DNA of 6,720 nucleotides from Chloroflexia bacterium. Lineage in GTDB: Bacteria > Chloroflexota > Chloroflexia > Thermomicrobiales > UBA6265. The position numbers and the translations under genes were made by a program. This document shows positions 1 to 5,568 of the stretch, in pieces (position 1 is the stretch's first letter; the number at the start of each line of letters is the position of its first letter). The stretch is from assembly GCA_013698495.1 (NCBI GenBank), contig JACCUV010000183.1:1-6720 (forward strand), in the 5' to 3' direction. The notes below the pieces were generated by a model that was not told the origin of the DNA, searched no databases, and saw only the letters and a program-made list of their open reading frames with translations.

Positions 1-153
1 CATCAGAAGGTCGTGTAGGGTTGCGGACCTGAAGCCTGCTCAGAGCGAAGCGTGGAGTCCGCTCGTGGTGGCCAGAAATTTCCCAGCGCGAATCGCTTCT
101 GGATGCGCGGCGTGAATCGCTACCAGGGCGCAGGCGGATGACAATGACCGGAG

Positions 154-444
154 CTACCGGTGGCCACGTCGTGGGCTAACGATGCGGAGGATGACGATAC
201 GGTCTGGCTCGCGTCGGTACTCGATGATGTGGTGTCTGAGGTGGTACGCACGGATGCTCGACTGGCGACCTTAAACGGGATGCCCGATGTCTGGAACTCG
301 TTGAATGAGATCGAAGGCGTTGTCCAGAATGTCTTTGTAGCGACCCTCTTGATCGCTACCCCATGTGTCATGCGTGTACTGAAGAATTTCGGTGATGTTT
401 CTGAGCGCCCGTCGCGAGTATCCAAGACTAATACTTGATGTCAT
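154..444 (-). pseudogene. parE: ParE/RelE-family toxin interrupted by an in-frame stop
   Basis: This is the toxin half of a ParDE-type toxin-antitoxin module; ParE toxins usually poison DNA gyrase. The frame opens with ATG at 444 (AAGGTG Shine-Dalgarno at 450-455). It encodes 57 residues with the ParE N-terminal pattern (YSRRALRNITEILQYTHDTW, then a helix ending VPDIGHPV). A TAA at 271-273 then replaces codon 58. Reading straight through in the same frame gives a further 38 residues, GRQSSIRAYHLRHHIIEYRR followed by EPDRIVILRIVSPRRGHR, ending in TAG at 154-156. This tail is a clear ParE C-terminal beta-sheet. With the stop read as one amino acid the protein is 96 residues, the normal family length. 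There is no frameshift, so a single base change explains the lesion. As written, only a 57-residue N-terminal fragment lacking the C-terminal strands would be made, which is probably inactive. The start overlaps the antitoxin gene by 17 bases, so translation is likely coupled. A sequencing or assembly error remains possible. Confidence 0.85.
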
Positions 445-709
445 CGGACACCTTGTGACCACGACGTGAATTCTCGCGCGCTTGCTCAGACAATCGATCG
501 AGAAGGTCGTCGGTCCAGGGAACAACCTCGCCACGATCGACGGCGGCGATGACCTCCAGCAGGTCTTCGTCCTCTTCCCAGCGATAATCGGTGATGACCT
601 GCTCGAAGACGTCGATGATCACCGCGGTTTCGGTCTCGAAGCGGCCATCGGCAATTTGCTGGTCGATGTAAGACTGAACGTGCTCGGGAAGGGTGATTGT
701 CAAGACCAT
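428..709 (-). CDS. parD: ParD-like ribbon-helix-helix antitoxin
   Basis: This 93-residue antitoxin of the ParD/CopG-MetJ-Arc type neutralises the adjacent ParE and normally represses the shared promoter. Residues 1-45 form the ribbon-helix-helix: the strand MVLTITLP, then a helix through EHVQSYIDQQIADGRFET and a second helix through AVIIDVFEQVITDY. Residues 50-93 are the toxin-binding tail, with the GEVVPWTDDLLDRLSEQAR pattern seen in many ParD C-termini. I chose the ATG at 709 because the strand begins directly there. The same frame stays open upstream to 907, but that stretch has no family resemblance and would run through the promoter. The Shine-Dalgarno is weak (GGAAG about 10-14 bases upstream). 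The gene precedes and overlaps parE by 17 bases, the usual antitoxin-first order. The antitoxin frame is intact although its partner carries a stop, so it may persist as an orphan autorepressor or as an anti-addiction antitoxin. Confidence 0.85.
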   Translation of the reverse strand: MVLTITLPEHVQSYIDQQIADGRFETETAVIIDVFEQVITDYRWEEDEDLLEVIAAVDRGEVVPWTDDLLDRLSEQARENSRRGHKVSDDIKY

Positions 710-730
710 GGTGTTCTCGCTTCCGATGCG

Positions 731-774
731 CGATATGCCTGTGTGGCTATTATACGAGAGCAGGCGACATATCG
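731..774 (-). promoter_or_regulatory. parDE promoter with likely autoregulatory operator
   Basis: A perfect -10 hexamer TATAAT lies on the minus strand at 754-749, about 40 bases upstream of the parD ATG, so the leader would be roughly 30 bases. No good -35 hexamer sits at the expected spacing, as is common where a bound regulator matters. The -10 box lies between two inverted arms, CGATATGCCTG at 731-741 and CAGGCGACATATCG at 761-774. Their 7- and 4-base blocks match as reverse complements, with a 3-base insertion in one arm. ParD ribbon-helix-helix dimers typically bind such repeats over their own promoter. The -10 box is directly visible; the operator role is inferred. Confidence 0.5.
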
Positions 775-825
775 GGCGGCTTGACTCGTCCGACGCATGC
801 GGAAGCAAGCCGCTGTCGGATGGTC

Positions 826-2613
826 CTATCCCGGACTTCGAGTGGGTGCGGCCGGGCAGAGGGCAATTGCTTCCGCGGACCACCCGGAGCGCGGCCGCAC
901 TTCCCAAACACGTCCGAAGTTCGGTTCGGTGAACGCCTCCTCAGACGAGCCCCGGATCAAATCGGCCATCTCGCCGCCGAAGAAACTGTCGTCGTTGAGG
1001 CGGAAGCGGTCGACGACCAGCCAGACGGCGCCGCCATCGAGTTCCAGCGCCCCGCACAGGGCTCCCGTCGATGCGATCGTCGGAATGCCCAGCCAGAAAT
1101 CGGTGACGGCGCCATCAGATTGTGTCTTGACGTAACGGCTGGTGCGGTCGCGATCCTCGGGTCCGGCCAGATACATCGAGCGCTCCACAAGTCGCCCGTC
1201 ATCGTCGGCGAAAACGAGCAACTGGGGCAAGGCCATGATGACGCGGTCGCCGTCGCCCACGTTCTCCGACAACCACTCGATCGATTCTTCGTAGGTCGTG
1301 CTGCCGCCGGGCTCCACGGCAAAGCGATAGTCGGATGCTTGAACCAGGTACAGGATCGGGACGCCCACGATCAGCGCCGCCAACCCGTATCGGGGAAATG
1401 CCGTGAACACATGCCGCGTGCGTGGCCAGATGAGGACCGCCGACGCGGCCAGCACGACATATCCCAATGGAAACACGTGCGCCACGTAACGGGGTTGTCC
1501 GGTGCTCGGATAGATGAACAACATCAGCAAAATCGGGAGGAGTGTAAACGAGAGCAGGACAATGAGCTCACGCTGGCGCGGCACATCGGTTCTCAGGGCG
1601 CCGAGGACGCAGATGCCGGCGGCGAGCAGGAACACGAACGGGACAATGGCGTCGAGGCGACTACCACTGAACAAACCGGTCCAGACTTCGTGCGTATTGA
1701 ATGGGTTCTGGACGGTGTCGCCGAGCAGGTGGCTCCCGATTACCGCGGTTGAGGGGCCGCCGGACCCGCTGCCAACGCCGACCTGGGAATTGAGCAGCAG
1801 AAGCGCCATCGGAGCCAGCGCGGCCAGACCAACCGCGACTATCACGGGCCTGAGGCGCCTGAGTCCACGTTTTCTGACCAGGATCAGGGCGACGACCAGG
1901 ATCGCGGGGAGAAGGATGGCGACGAGCACCTGCGTGAAGACGCTGAGCCAGCCAAGCACGACGATCCAGACTGGCGCCGGCGTACGCATGACTCGCGCAT
2001 TCGGCCCATCGCGCACCATGCGGATCGCGACCAGGACGATGAGCATCGTCACCAGCGTCAGCGCGCCATAGGGCCTGATCCAGATGCTCCACTTGACCAT
2101 ATTTGGATCGAGGCCAACGGCGATGACCGCCGCGATTCCCGCGATCCAGGATCCAGTAGCATCGCGCGTGATGAAATGGATGACGAGCAAAGTGGCCAGG
2201 CCCAGCGCGATGTTGATCCATCGCGCGGCCTGGAGCACATCCTGGGGATCGTCGAACAGCCACGTCGCGGGCGTCGCCAGGAAGGTGAACGTCAGGCCCT
2301 GGCTGTAGAACACGTTCGAAGGCAGGAGGGGATAGCCGGTCGCCGCCGTCTGCTCGATCGCGAGGAGCGTTGCCGATTCGTCGAGGTGCGGCAGGATGCG
2401 CCGCTCCATCACGATCCGCACGATGCCGGCGACAGCCAACGCCAGGGTCAGCAATGTCCATGCGAGGAGGCGTATTGTGTCGCGCTGCGAAGCGTCGTAG
2501 TCGGGTTCGGCAGGCACTGAAACAATGTCCCGTTTCCATGGCGAATTGCGTGACGGTGGATAAGTCACACGTCGATTTCGGAAGTGTTTAAGATTCCTCC
2601 TTCCTTCGATCAT
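826..2613 (-). CDS. multi-pass GT-C / glycosyltransferase family 39-like membrane protein
   Basis: This predicted inner-membrane protein of 595 residues has about 10-11 hydrophobic segments. They lie roughly at residues 46-68, 106-120, 132-149, 154-173, 182-200, 215-246 (two), 256-274, 322-340, 349-368, 376-396 and 409-424. A soluble, probably extracytoplasmic tail fills 425-595. The first external loop holds LPHLDES with an Asp-Glu pair at 78-79, the position of the acidic catalytic motif of GT-C enzymes (PMT/ArnT type) that use polyprenyl-phosphate sugars. The family assignment is therefore probable, but the sugar and acceptor are unknown. The start is uncertain. ATG 2613 lies 22 bp after the upstream MBL gene stop and suits an operon, but the first 30 codons look non-coding and include a strong GGAGG at 2600-2596 with no start codon near it. 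GTG at 2517 (563 residues) is a credible alternative. The frame also stays open upstream to 2988, but only as a shadow of the MBL gene. Confidence 0.72.
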   Translation of the reverse strand: MIEGRRNLKHFRNRRVTYPPSRNSPWKRDIVSVPAEPDYDASQRDTIRLLAWTLLTLALAVAGIVRIVMERRILPHLDESATLLAIEQTAATGYPLLPSNVFYSQGLTFTFLATPATWLFDDPQDVLQAARWINIALGLATLLVIHFITRDATGSWIAGIAAVIAVGLDPNMVKWSIWIRPYGALTLVTMLIVLVAIRMVRDGPNARVMRTPAPVWIVVLGWLSVFTQVLVAILLPAILVVALILVRKRGLRRLRPVIVAVGLAALAPMALLLLNSQVGVGSGSGGPSTAVIGSHLLGDTVQNPFNTHEVWTGLFSGSRLDAIVPFVFLLAAGICVLGALRTDVPRQRELIVLLSFTLLPILLMLFIYPSTGQPRYVAHVFPLGYVVLAASAVLIWPRTRHVFTAFPRYGLAALIVGVPILYLVQASDYRFAVEPGGSTTYEESIEWLSENVGDGDRVIMALPQLLVFADDDGRLVERSMYLAGPEDRDRTSRYVKTQSDGAVTDFWLGIPTIASTGALCGALELDGGAVWLVVDRFRLNDDSFFGGEMADLIRGSSEEAFTEPNFGRVWEVRPRSGWSAEAIALCPAAPTRSPG

Positions 2614-2635
2614 GCTCTGGACCGGAACGACAATG

Positions 2636-3352
2636 CTACCCGCGGTTCGGTTCAACGAGCGAGCGGACGCGGGCGGCGGCGTCCTCGACCAACGGCTCGC
2701 CATGCCCCACGGCGAGCACCTCGGCGTCCAATTCCGCCATGCGGCGGAGGGTGGCCCGTTGCTGCTCCTCGTTGAGGTTGAACGCCGGCCAGCCGCCATC
2801 GAAGATCGGCCAGGTCGCGATCGCGTCGCCGGCGAAGAGCGCCTTTTTTTCGGGCCACCAGAATGCAAGGTGCCCGGGCGAGTGGCCAGGCGTGTGGAGG
2901 ACCTCGACTGGTCCGACGCGGTCGCCGTCCTTGAGAGGCAGGTCGACCGGGCACGCCTTGTGCTGGCCGACGCCGAGTGCCAGACCAACTTGCAGGTGGT
3001 AGACCTTGAAGTAGGCGGTCACCGGTCGCATCGGGAGCAGTGACACCGGCTGGGCCTTGCGGTCGCCGGCGATGATGTCCTCTTCCCATTCATGGGAGTA
3101 GACCTCGGCCCCGCTGGCTTCCTTCAGCGCCGCGAGCCCACCGATATGCGAGCGATGGCCGTGGCTTAGCACAATCCGCTTCAGGTCCTGTGGCGCGCGG
3201 CCAAGGGAGTTGATCGCCTCGAGCACGCGGTGACCGTCGGTGTCGAAGAGGGTGTCGATCAGGGTGAGCCCATCGTCCTCCTCAAGGAGGTAGGCGTGGA
3301 CGTGCCCGCCGATCGTTTGTCCGAGACTGTGGATACCAGGGCTGATTTGCAT
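2636..3352 (-). CDS. MBL-fold metallo-hydrolase (glyoxalase II-like)
   Basis: This 238-residue cytoplasmic protein of the metallo-beta-lactamase fold hydrolyses thioester, ester or phosphoester-type substrates in its relatives; the substrate here is unknown. The signature HGHRSH is at 64-69, then TPGHSPGH with metal ligand His157, the bridging Asp176 in FAGDAI, and His217 in VGHGEP. The first motif is normally HxHxDH. Here Ser68 replaces the Asp that ligates the second metal, so the site may bind one metal or be tuned differently. All other ligands are present, arguing for a functional protein rather than decay. Length is normal for a single-domain member. The start at 3352 has a clear Shine-Dalgarno (AGGAG about 7 bases upstream). 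It lies 160 bp after the peroxidase stop and 22 bp before the membrane-protein start, so it is likely co-transcribed with the latter. Confidence 0.9.
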   Translation of the reverse strand: MQISPGIHSLGQTIGGHVHAYLLEEDDGLTLIDTLFDTDGHRVLEAINSLGRAPQDLKRIVLSHGHRSHIGGLAALKEASGAEVYSHEWEEDIIAGDRKAQPVSLLPMRPVTAYFKVYHLQVGLALGVGQHKACPVDLPLKDGDRVGPVEVLHTPGHSPGHLAFWWPEKKALFAGDAIATWPIFDGGWPAFNLNEEQQRATLRRMAELDAEVLAVGHGEPLVEDAAARVRSLVEPNRG

Positions 3353-3433
3353 CGCATCTCTCCTGTTTGGCTATCGGTTGGCGAACGTGAAGGGGGGACT
3401 CACTAGGCATTCAGCGAGGCGGACCCATTCGAC

Positions 3434-3479
3434 GGGAGGACACCCGGTCGACAGGCTCAGGGCAGGCTCCGGTCCTCCC
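3434..3479. repeat. inverted repeat / possible dispersed intergenic repeat
   Basis: In the gap between the peroxidase and the MBL gene, GGGAGGAC (3434-3441) is exactly complementary to GTCCTCCC (3472-3479), giving an 8 bp stem with a 30-base loop. The loop contains TCGACAGGCTCAGGGCAGGC (3448-3467), with AGGCTC occurring twice. From memory, this core resembles short dispersed elements found between genes in many high-GC bacteria, including Chloroflexota; that likeness is unverified. There is no U-tract on either strand, so it is not a classical terminator, though a stem here could attenuate or protect the downstream message. Confidence 0.4.
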
Positions 3480-3512
3480 CTACGACGCTCGGTAGTCGGA
3501 GAACGCCGTCAC

Positions 3513-5303
3513 CTACGACGACACGTTCGTCCATGGCGCGAAGGCGTTTTTCACACCCTTCAGGGCCGGTTTCAAGGCAGGATAGTGCCGCAACAGAACG
3601 CTTGACATATCGTTGTCGGCGATCCAGTCCAGACCCTCCTGGCTGTATATCTCGGCGGTGAAGTCGGTCGTGAAGAAACGATCGCTGTTGAGCCGCCGGG
3701 ACGCCATCAAGACGAAGATCCTGAAGGCGGTATCGCTGAAGCCGAAGCCCTTGGGGAGATTCTCGGCGTACATGCCAACCATCAGGTCGAGCAGTTCGAT
3801 ATCGCCGTCGTAGACACGGCGAAGCTCCTCGACCCATTGCGGGTTGTCGGTCAACTCCTCGAAGGACTCGACCGGCTTGAGGTGCAGGAGACGCCGGAAC
3901 TGGTTGTAGCGCGGAACTCCAAGCTCACGGCTGCGGAGAATGTCGGTGGCGGCCAGGTCCTGGACGATGCCATCCTCCCGTTCCAGGAATTGCATGGACT
4001 TCGGGAAATTGTGGAGGACGACTGCTCCGGGATGGGCGATACCGAACGAGTAGAAGAGATCGTCGATGGCGATGGATTGAAGCAATTCCAGCGCCTTCCG
4101 TCCGCTGATCCCGGAGAATGTCCGCTCCTCCAACAGCTCGCCTTTGCCGCTGGAATGGATGGCGTAATCGTCTGGGATCAGCGGGTGCATCCTGTAAACG
4201 GCGACGAACTCCTCGGTCAGGGAGTAGGGCACATTGAAGTGATTGACGGGTCCGCCAACGATGCCACTGACGACCTCGCTTTTGCTCAAGCGGCCGAAGC
4301 GTCGACTGAGGCGCTCCCCGGCCATACCCCACCAGTTCGCGCGCATCCCGATCTGGAGCGCGGGATGCCCGAGGATCGCGGTTGTCCATTCAACGGTGTG
4401 AATCTTGGCCAGCAGCGCCGTGTTGACGAGACGGGCCCGGTCGAAAAGATCGTCGTCGGTCCAATCGGGGTGTGTCGCCTTAAGCCGATCGCAGATCGCG
4501 TTGTGCTCCTGGCAAAACAGGGAGTGGAAAATCACGAGCCCGGCCCAGAACCCGGGTTCGTCGGCGGGATGCTTGTCGCTCTTCGGATCGACCGGGACCA
4601 AACCATCCTCGCCGATCCTGAGCTTGCCATCCTGACCGAGTCGAACCTTGGCCTGAATCTCGGCGCTGCTGCCGTAGAGTTGCGAACCGTCCCACCAGTG
4701 CGATTCGACATTGACGTAGGTGGGCGGCAGTCCGGCGGCGTCTTCTTCCGGTGTGCGGGTCGGGTCGGGTCGGGTGCGCATGATCCGCATCGGCCGTTCC
4801 GGCCAGGGATCGTCGTCGTCGAGTGGCGCCTCCCAGGGGTTCTCGGTTGGACTTTTGCCGTGGCTCATCCAGTCACGAATCATGAACTGGAGCCACGCCG
4901 CGGCCAGCACATTGAGCGTGGTTGCGGGCACGAACTCGTCCCGCGTCATCAGCTCGCGGCTGATGGTGCGAGGGTTGGGCTTCAGCATGCTATCGGTGTT
5001 CGGGAACGTCTCGGTCAACGGCACATTGCGACCGAAGCGGGAGCCGGCGCTGCCCATGGCGGGATGCTTGAGGTCGTTGAACGAACCATCCGCGGTGCGC
5101 GCGGTGCGGTATCGGGGGGGAGCGGGGGGGAGCGGTCCGGTAGGGGGCGAGCCGGTGTCGACGAGGTTGTGGCGACGGAGCCGCTTGCGGATGCCGACCA
5201 GCGAGACGAGTCCGAAGAGGGTTGGCAACCGGTACCATCCAACCCGGTGATCGACTTTGGTCGACACGCTTTCGAACAACCGCGAGATTCGTGATCCAGC
5301 CAT
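3513..5303 (-). CDS. heme peroxidase family protein, fatty-acid alpha-dioxygenase-like
   Basis: This 596-residue member of the animal-type heme peroxidase/PGHS/alpha-dioxygenase superfamily is close in length to plant alpha-DOX (about 620), enzymes that put O2 on the alpha carbon of fatty acids. Visible blocks in order: FVPATTLNVLAAAWLQFMIR (124-143) followed by DWMSHGK, the distal-heme helix; SHWWDGSQLYG (201-211), the Ca-site-like loop; LFCQEHNAICD (262-272); KIHTVEWTTAILGHP (300-314) with ANWWG; FNVPYSLTEEFVAVYRMHPL (356-375) with proximal heme ligand His373; VPRYNQFRR (463-471); DLMVGMYAE (506-514); and the alpha-DOX-like tail FVLMASRRLNSDRFFTTDF (530-548). The distal His expected before DW is Arg143 (CGT; CAT would be His), which would change or abolish ordinary peroxidase chemistry. 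No signal peptide or clear membrane span is visible. The start has a strong GGAGG 7 bases upstream. Residues 51-63 are Pro-rich and 177-183 are encoded by a pentanucleotide repeat. It heads a leftward gene group; a link to lipid oxidation is inferred from family only. Confidence 0.9.
   Translation of the reverse strand: MAGSRISRLFESVSTKVDHRVGWYRLPTLFGLVSLVGIRKRLRRHNLVDTGSPPTGPLPPAPPRYRTARTADGSFNDLKHPAMGSAGSRFGRNVPLTETFPNTDSMLKPNPRTISRELMTRDEFVPATTLNVLAAAWLQFMIRDWMSHGKSPTENPWEAPLDDDDPWPERPMRIMRTRPDPTRTPEEDAAGLPPTYVNVESHWWDGSQLYGSSAEIQAKVRLGQDGKLRIGEDGLVPVDPKSDKHPADEPGFWAGLVIFHSLFCQEHNAICDRLKATHPDWTDDDLFDRARLVNTALLAKIHTVEWTTAILGHPALQIGMRANWWGMAGERLSRRFGRLSKSEVVSGIVGGPVNHFNVPYSLTEEFVAVYRMHPLIPDDYAIHSSGKGELLEERTFSGISGRKALELLQSIAIDDLFYSFGIAHPGAVVLHNFPKSMQFLEREDGIVQDLAATDILRSRELGVPRYNQFRRLLHLKPVESFEELTDNPQWVEELRRVYDGDIELLDLMVGMYAENLPKGFGFSDTAFRIFVLMASRRLNSDRFFTTDFTAEIYSQEGLDWIADNDMSSVLLRHYPALKPALKGVKNAFAPWTNVSS
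4756..4775. repeat. pentanucleotide tandem repeat (CGGGT) x4 inside the peroxidase gene
   Basis: Four perfect head-to-tail copies of CGGGT on the plus strand encode residues 177-183 (TRPDPTR) of the peroxidase on the minus strand. The unit is 5 bases, so gain or loss of one copy would shift the reading frame. The four GGG runs separated by TC also make this a candidate G-quadruplex on the template strand. Confidence 0.8.
5114..5147 (+). other. G-run cluster, candidate G-quadruplex within the peroxidase gene
   Basis: Two 7-base G runs (5114-5120 and 5124-5130), separated by AGC, are followed by a 5-base G run at 5143-5147. The unit GGGGGGGAGC is directly repeated. On the coding (minus) strand this reads as C runs for the Pro-rich linker at residues 53-63. 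Each G7 can supply two GGG tracts, so the strand can form a four-tract quadruplex in principle; folding in the cell is untested. Homopolymers of this length are also prone to slippage and sequencing error. Confidence 0.5.
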
Positions 5304-5316
5304 CGTCGGTCCTCCT

Positions 5317-5332
5317 GGTCAACGCGTTGACC
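5317..5332. promoter_or_regulatory. perfect 16-bp palindrome next to the peroxidase ribosome-binding site
   Basis: GGTCAACGCGTTGACC is its own reverse complement over all 16 bases. It lies immediately upstream of the GGAGG at 5311-5315 (minus strand) that serves the peroxidase start at 5303. A dimeric repressor bound here would block elongation or leader access. The nearest candidate regulator is the divergent ArsR-family gene. As RNA it could also form a tight hairpin beside the Shine-Dalgarno. The palindrome is observed; its role is inferred. Confidence 0.45.
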
Positions 5333-5428
5333 GCGAAACATCCCGAAGCAAATCAGACGAGGATCGGTGGGAGAGGCGATTCTCTCACCGCTGGAAGGTG
5401 TCGTCTGGCGATCGCTCGGCAGGTTGGA

Positions 5429-5442
5429 AACGGGATCCCGTT
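5429..5442. promoter_or_regulatory. perfect 14-bp palindrome in the divergent intergenic region
   Basis: AACGGGATCCCGTT is a perfect palindrome. Its right end overlaps a consensus -35 hexamer TTGACA (5441-5446, plus strand), though only a poor -10 (TTACCG, 5464-5469) follows at 17 bases. It lies between the peroxidase start and the ArsR start. With its flank it shares the sequence GTCAACG with the palindrome at 5317-5332, read on the minus strand. This suggests an operator, but no promoter for the rightward genes is convincing. Confidence 0.35.
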
Positions 5443-5494
5443 GACATCACAAGGCATGAACCGTTACCGGCTGGGCAATGCCTGAGATAGTCCC

Positions 5495-5522
5495 ACTGTA
5501 CACCCGGCGATTCCAAAGTCAA
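5495..5522 (-). promoter_or_regulatory. candidate sigma-70-type promoter for the peroxidase
   Basis: On the minus strand, TTGACT (5522-5517) and TACAGT (5500-5495) are separated by 16 bases, matching 5 of 6 and 4 of 6 consensus positions. Transcription would start near 5488 and give a leader of about 185 bases before the peroxidase ATG at 5303. Both palindromes of this intergenic region would lie in that leader. Such matches also arise by chance, so confidence is modest. Confidence 0.3.
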
Positions 5523-5568
5523 TGAGCCTGTTCAGAGCGTCAACGCGCTTGTGCGCGCGGTCGGGACC

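Noticed and set aside
1..153. Possible gene or attachment site downstream of parE
   Set aside because: Only a short direct repeat of GAATCGCT (90-97 and 114-121) was seen; no start, motif or reading frame with family resemblance.
710..907. 66-codon upstream extension of parD
   Set aside because: It runs through the TATAAT promoter and inverted repeat and into the end of the membrane protein gene; ParD homology begins exactly at the ATG at 709.
697..1752. 351-codon open frame on the plus strand
   Set aside because: It is antisense to the GT-C membrane protein, whose hydrophobic segments and Asp-Glu motif are coherent; the plus-strand peptide is low-complexity and matches nothing.
1661..2539. 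292-codon minus-strand frame inside the membrane protein gene
   Set aside because: It is a second frame of the same strand and is Arg/Pro/Ala-rich, without membrane segments or motifs.
2614..2988. N-terminal extension of the membrane protein frame
   Set aside because: This is the out-of-frame shadow of the MBL gene, rich in Arg and Ser, and would overlap it by over 300 bases.
3434..3479. Rho-independent terminator after the peroxidase
   Set aside because: The stem is only 8 bp with a 30-base loop and no U-tract on either strand.
3837..5294. 485-codon open frame on the plus strand
   Set aside because: It mirrors the heme peroxidase on the opposite strand, a usual artefact in high-GC DNA; the peroxidase has family motifs along its length.
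5441..5469. Rightward promoter TTGACA with TTACCG at 17 bases
   Set aside because: The -35 is perfect but the -10 is poor; it is noted only as part of the palindrome context.
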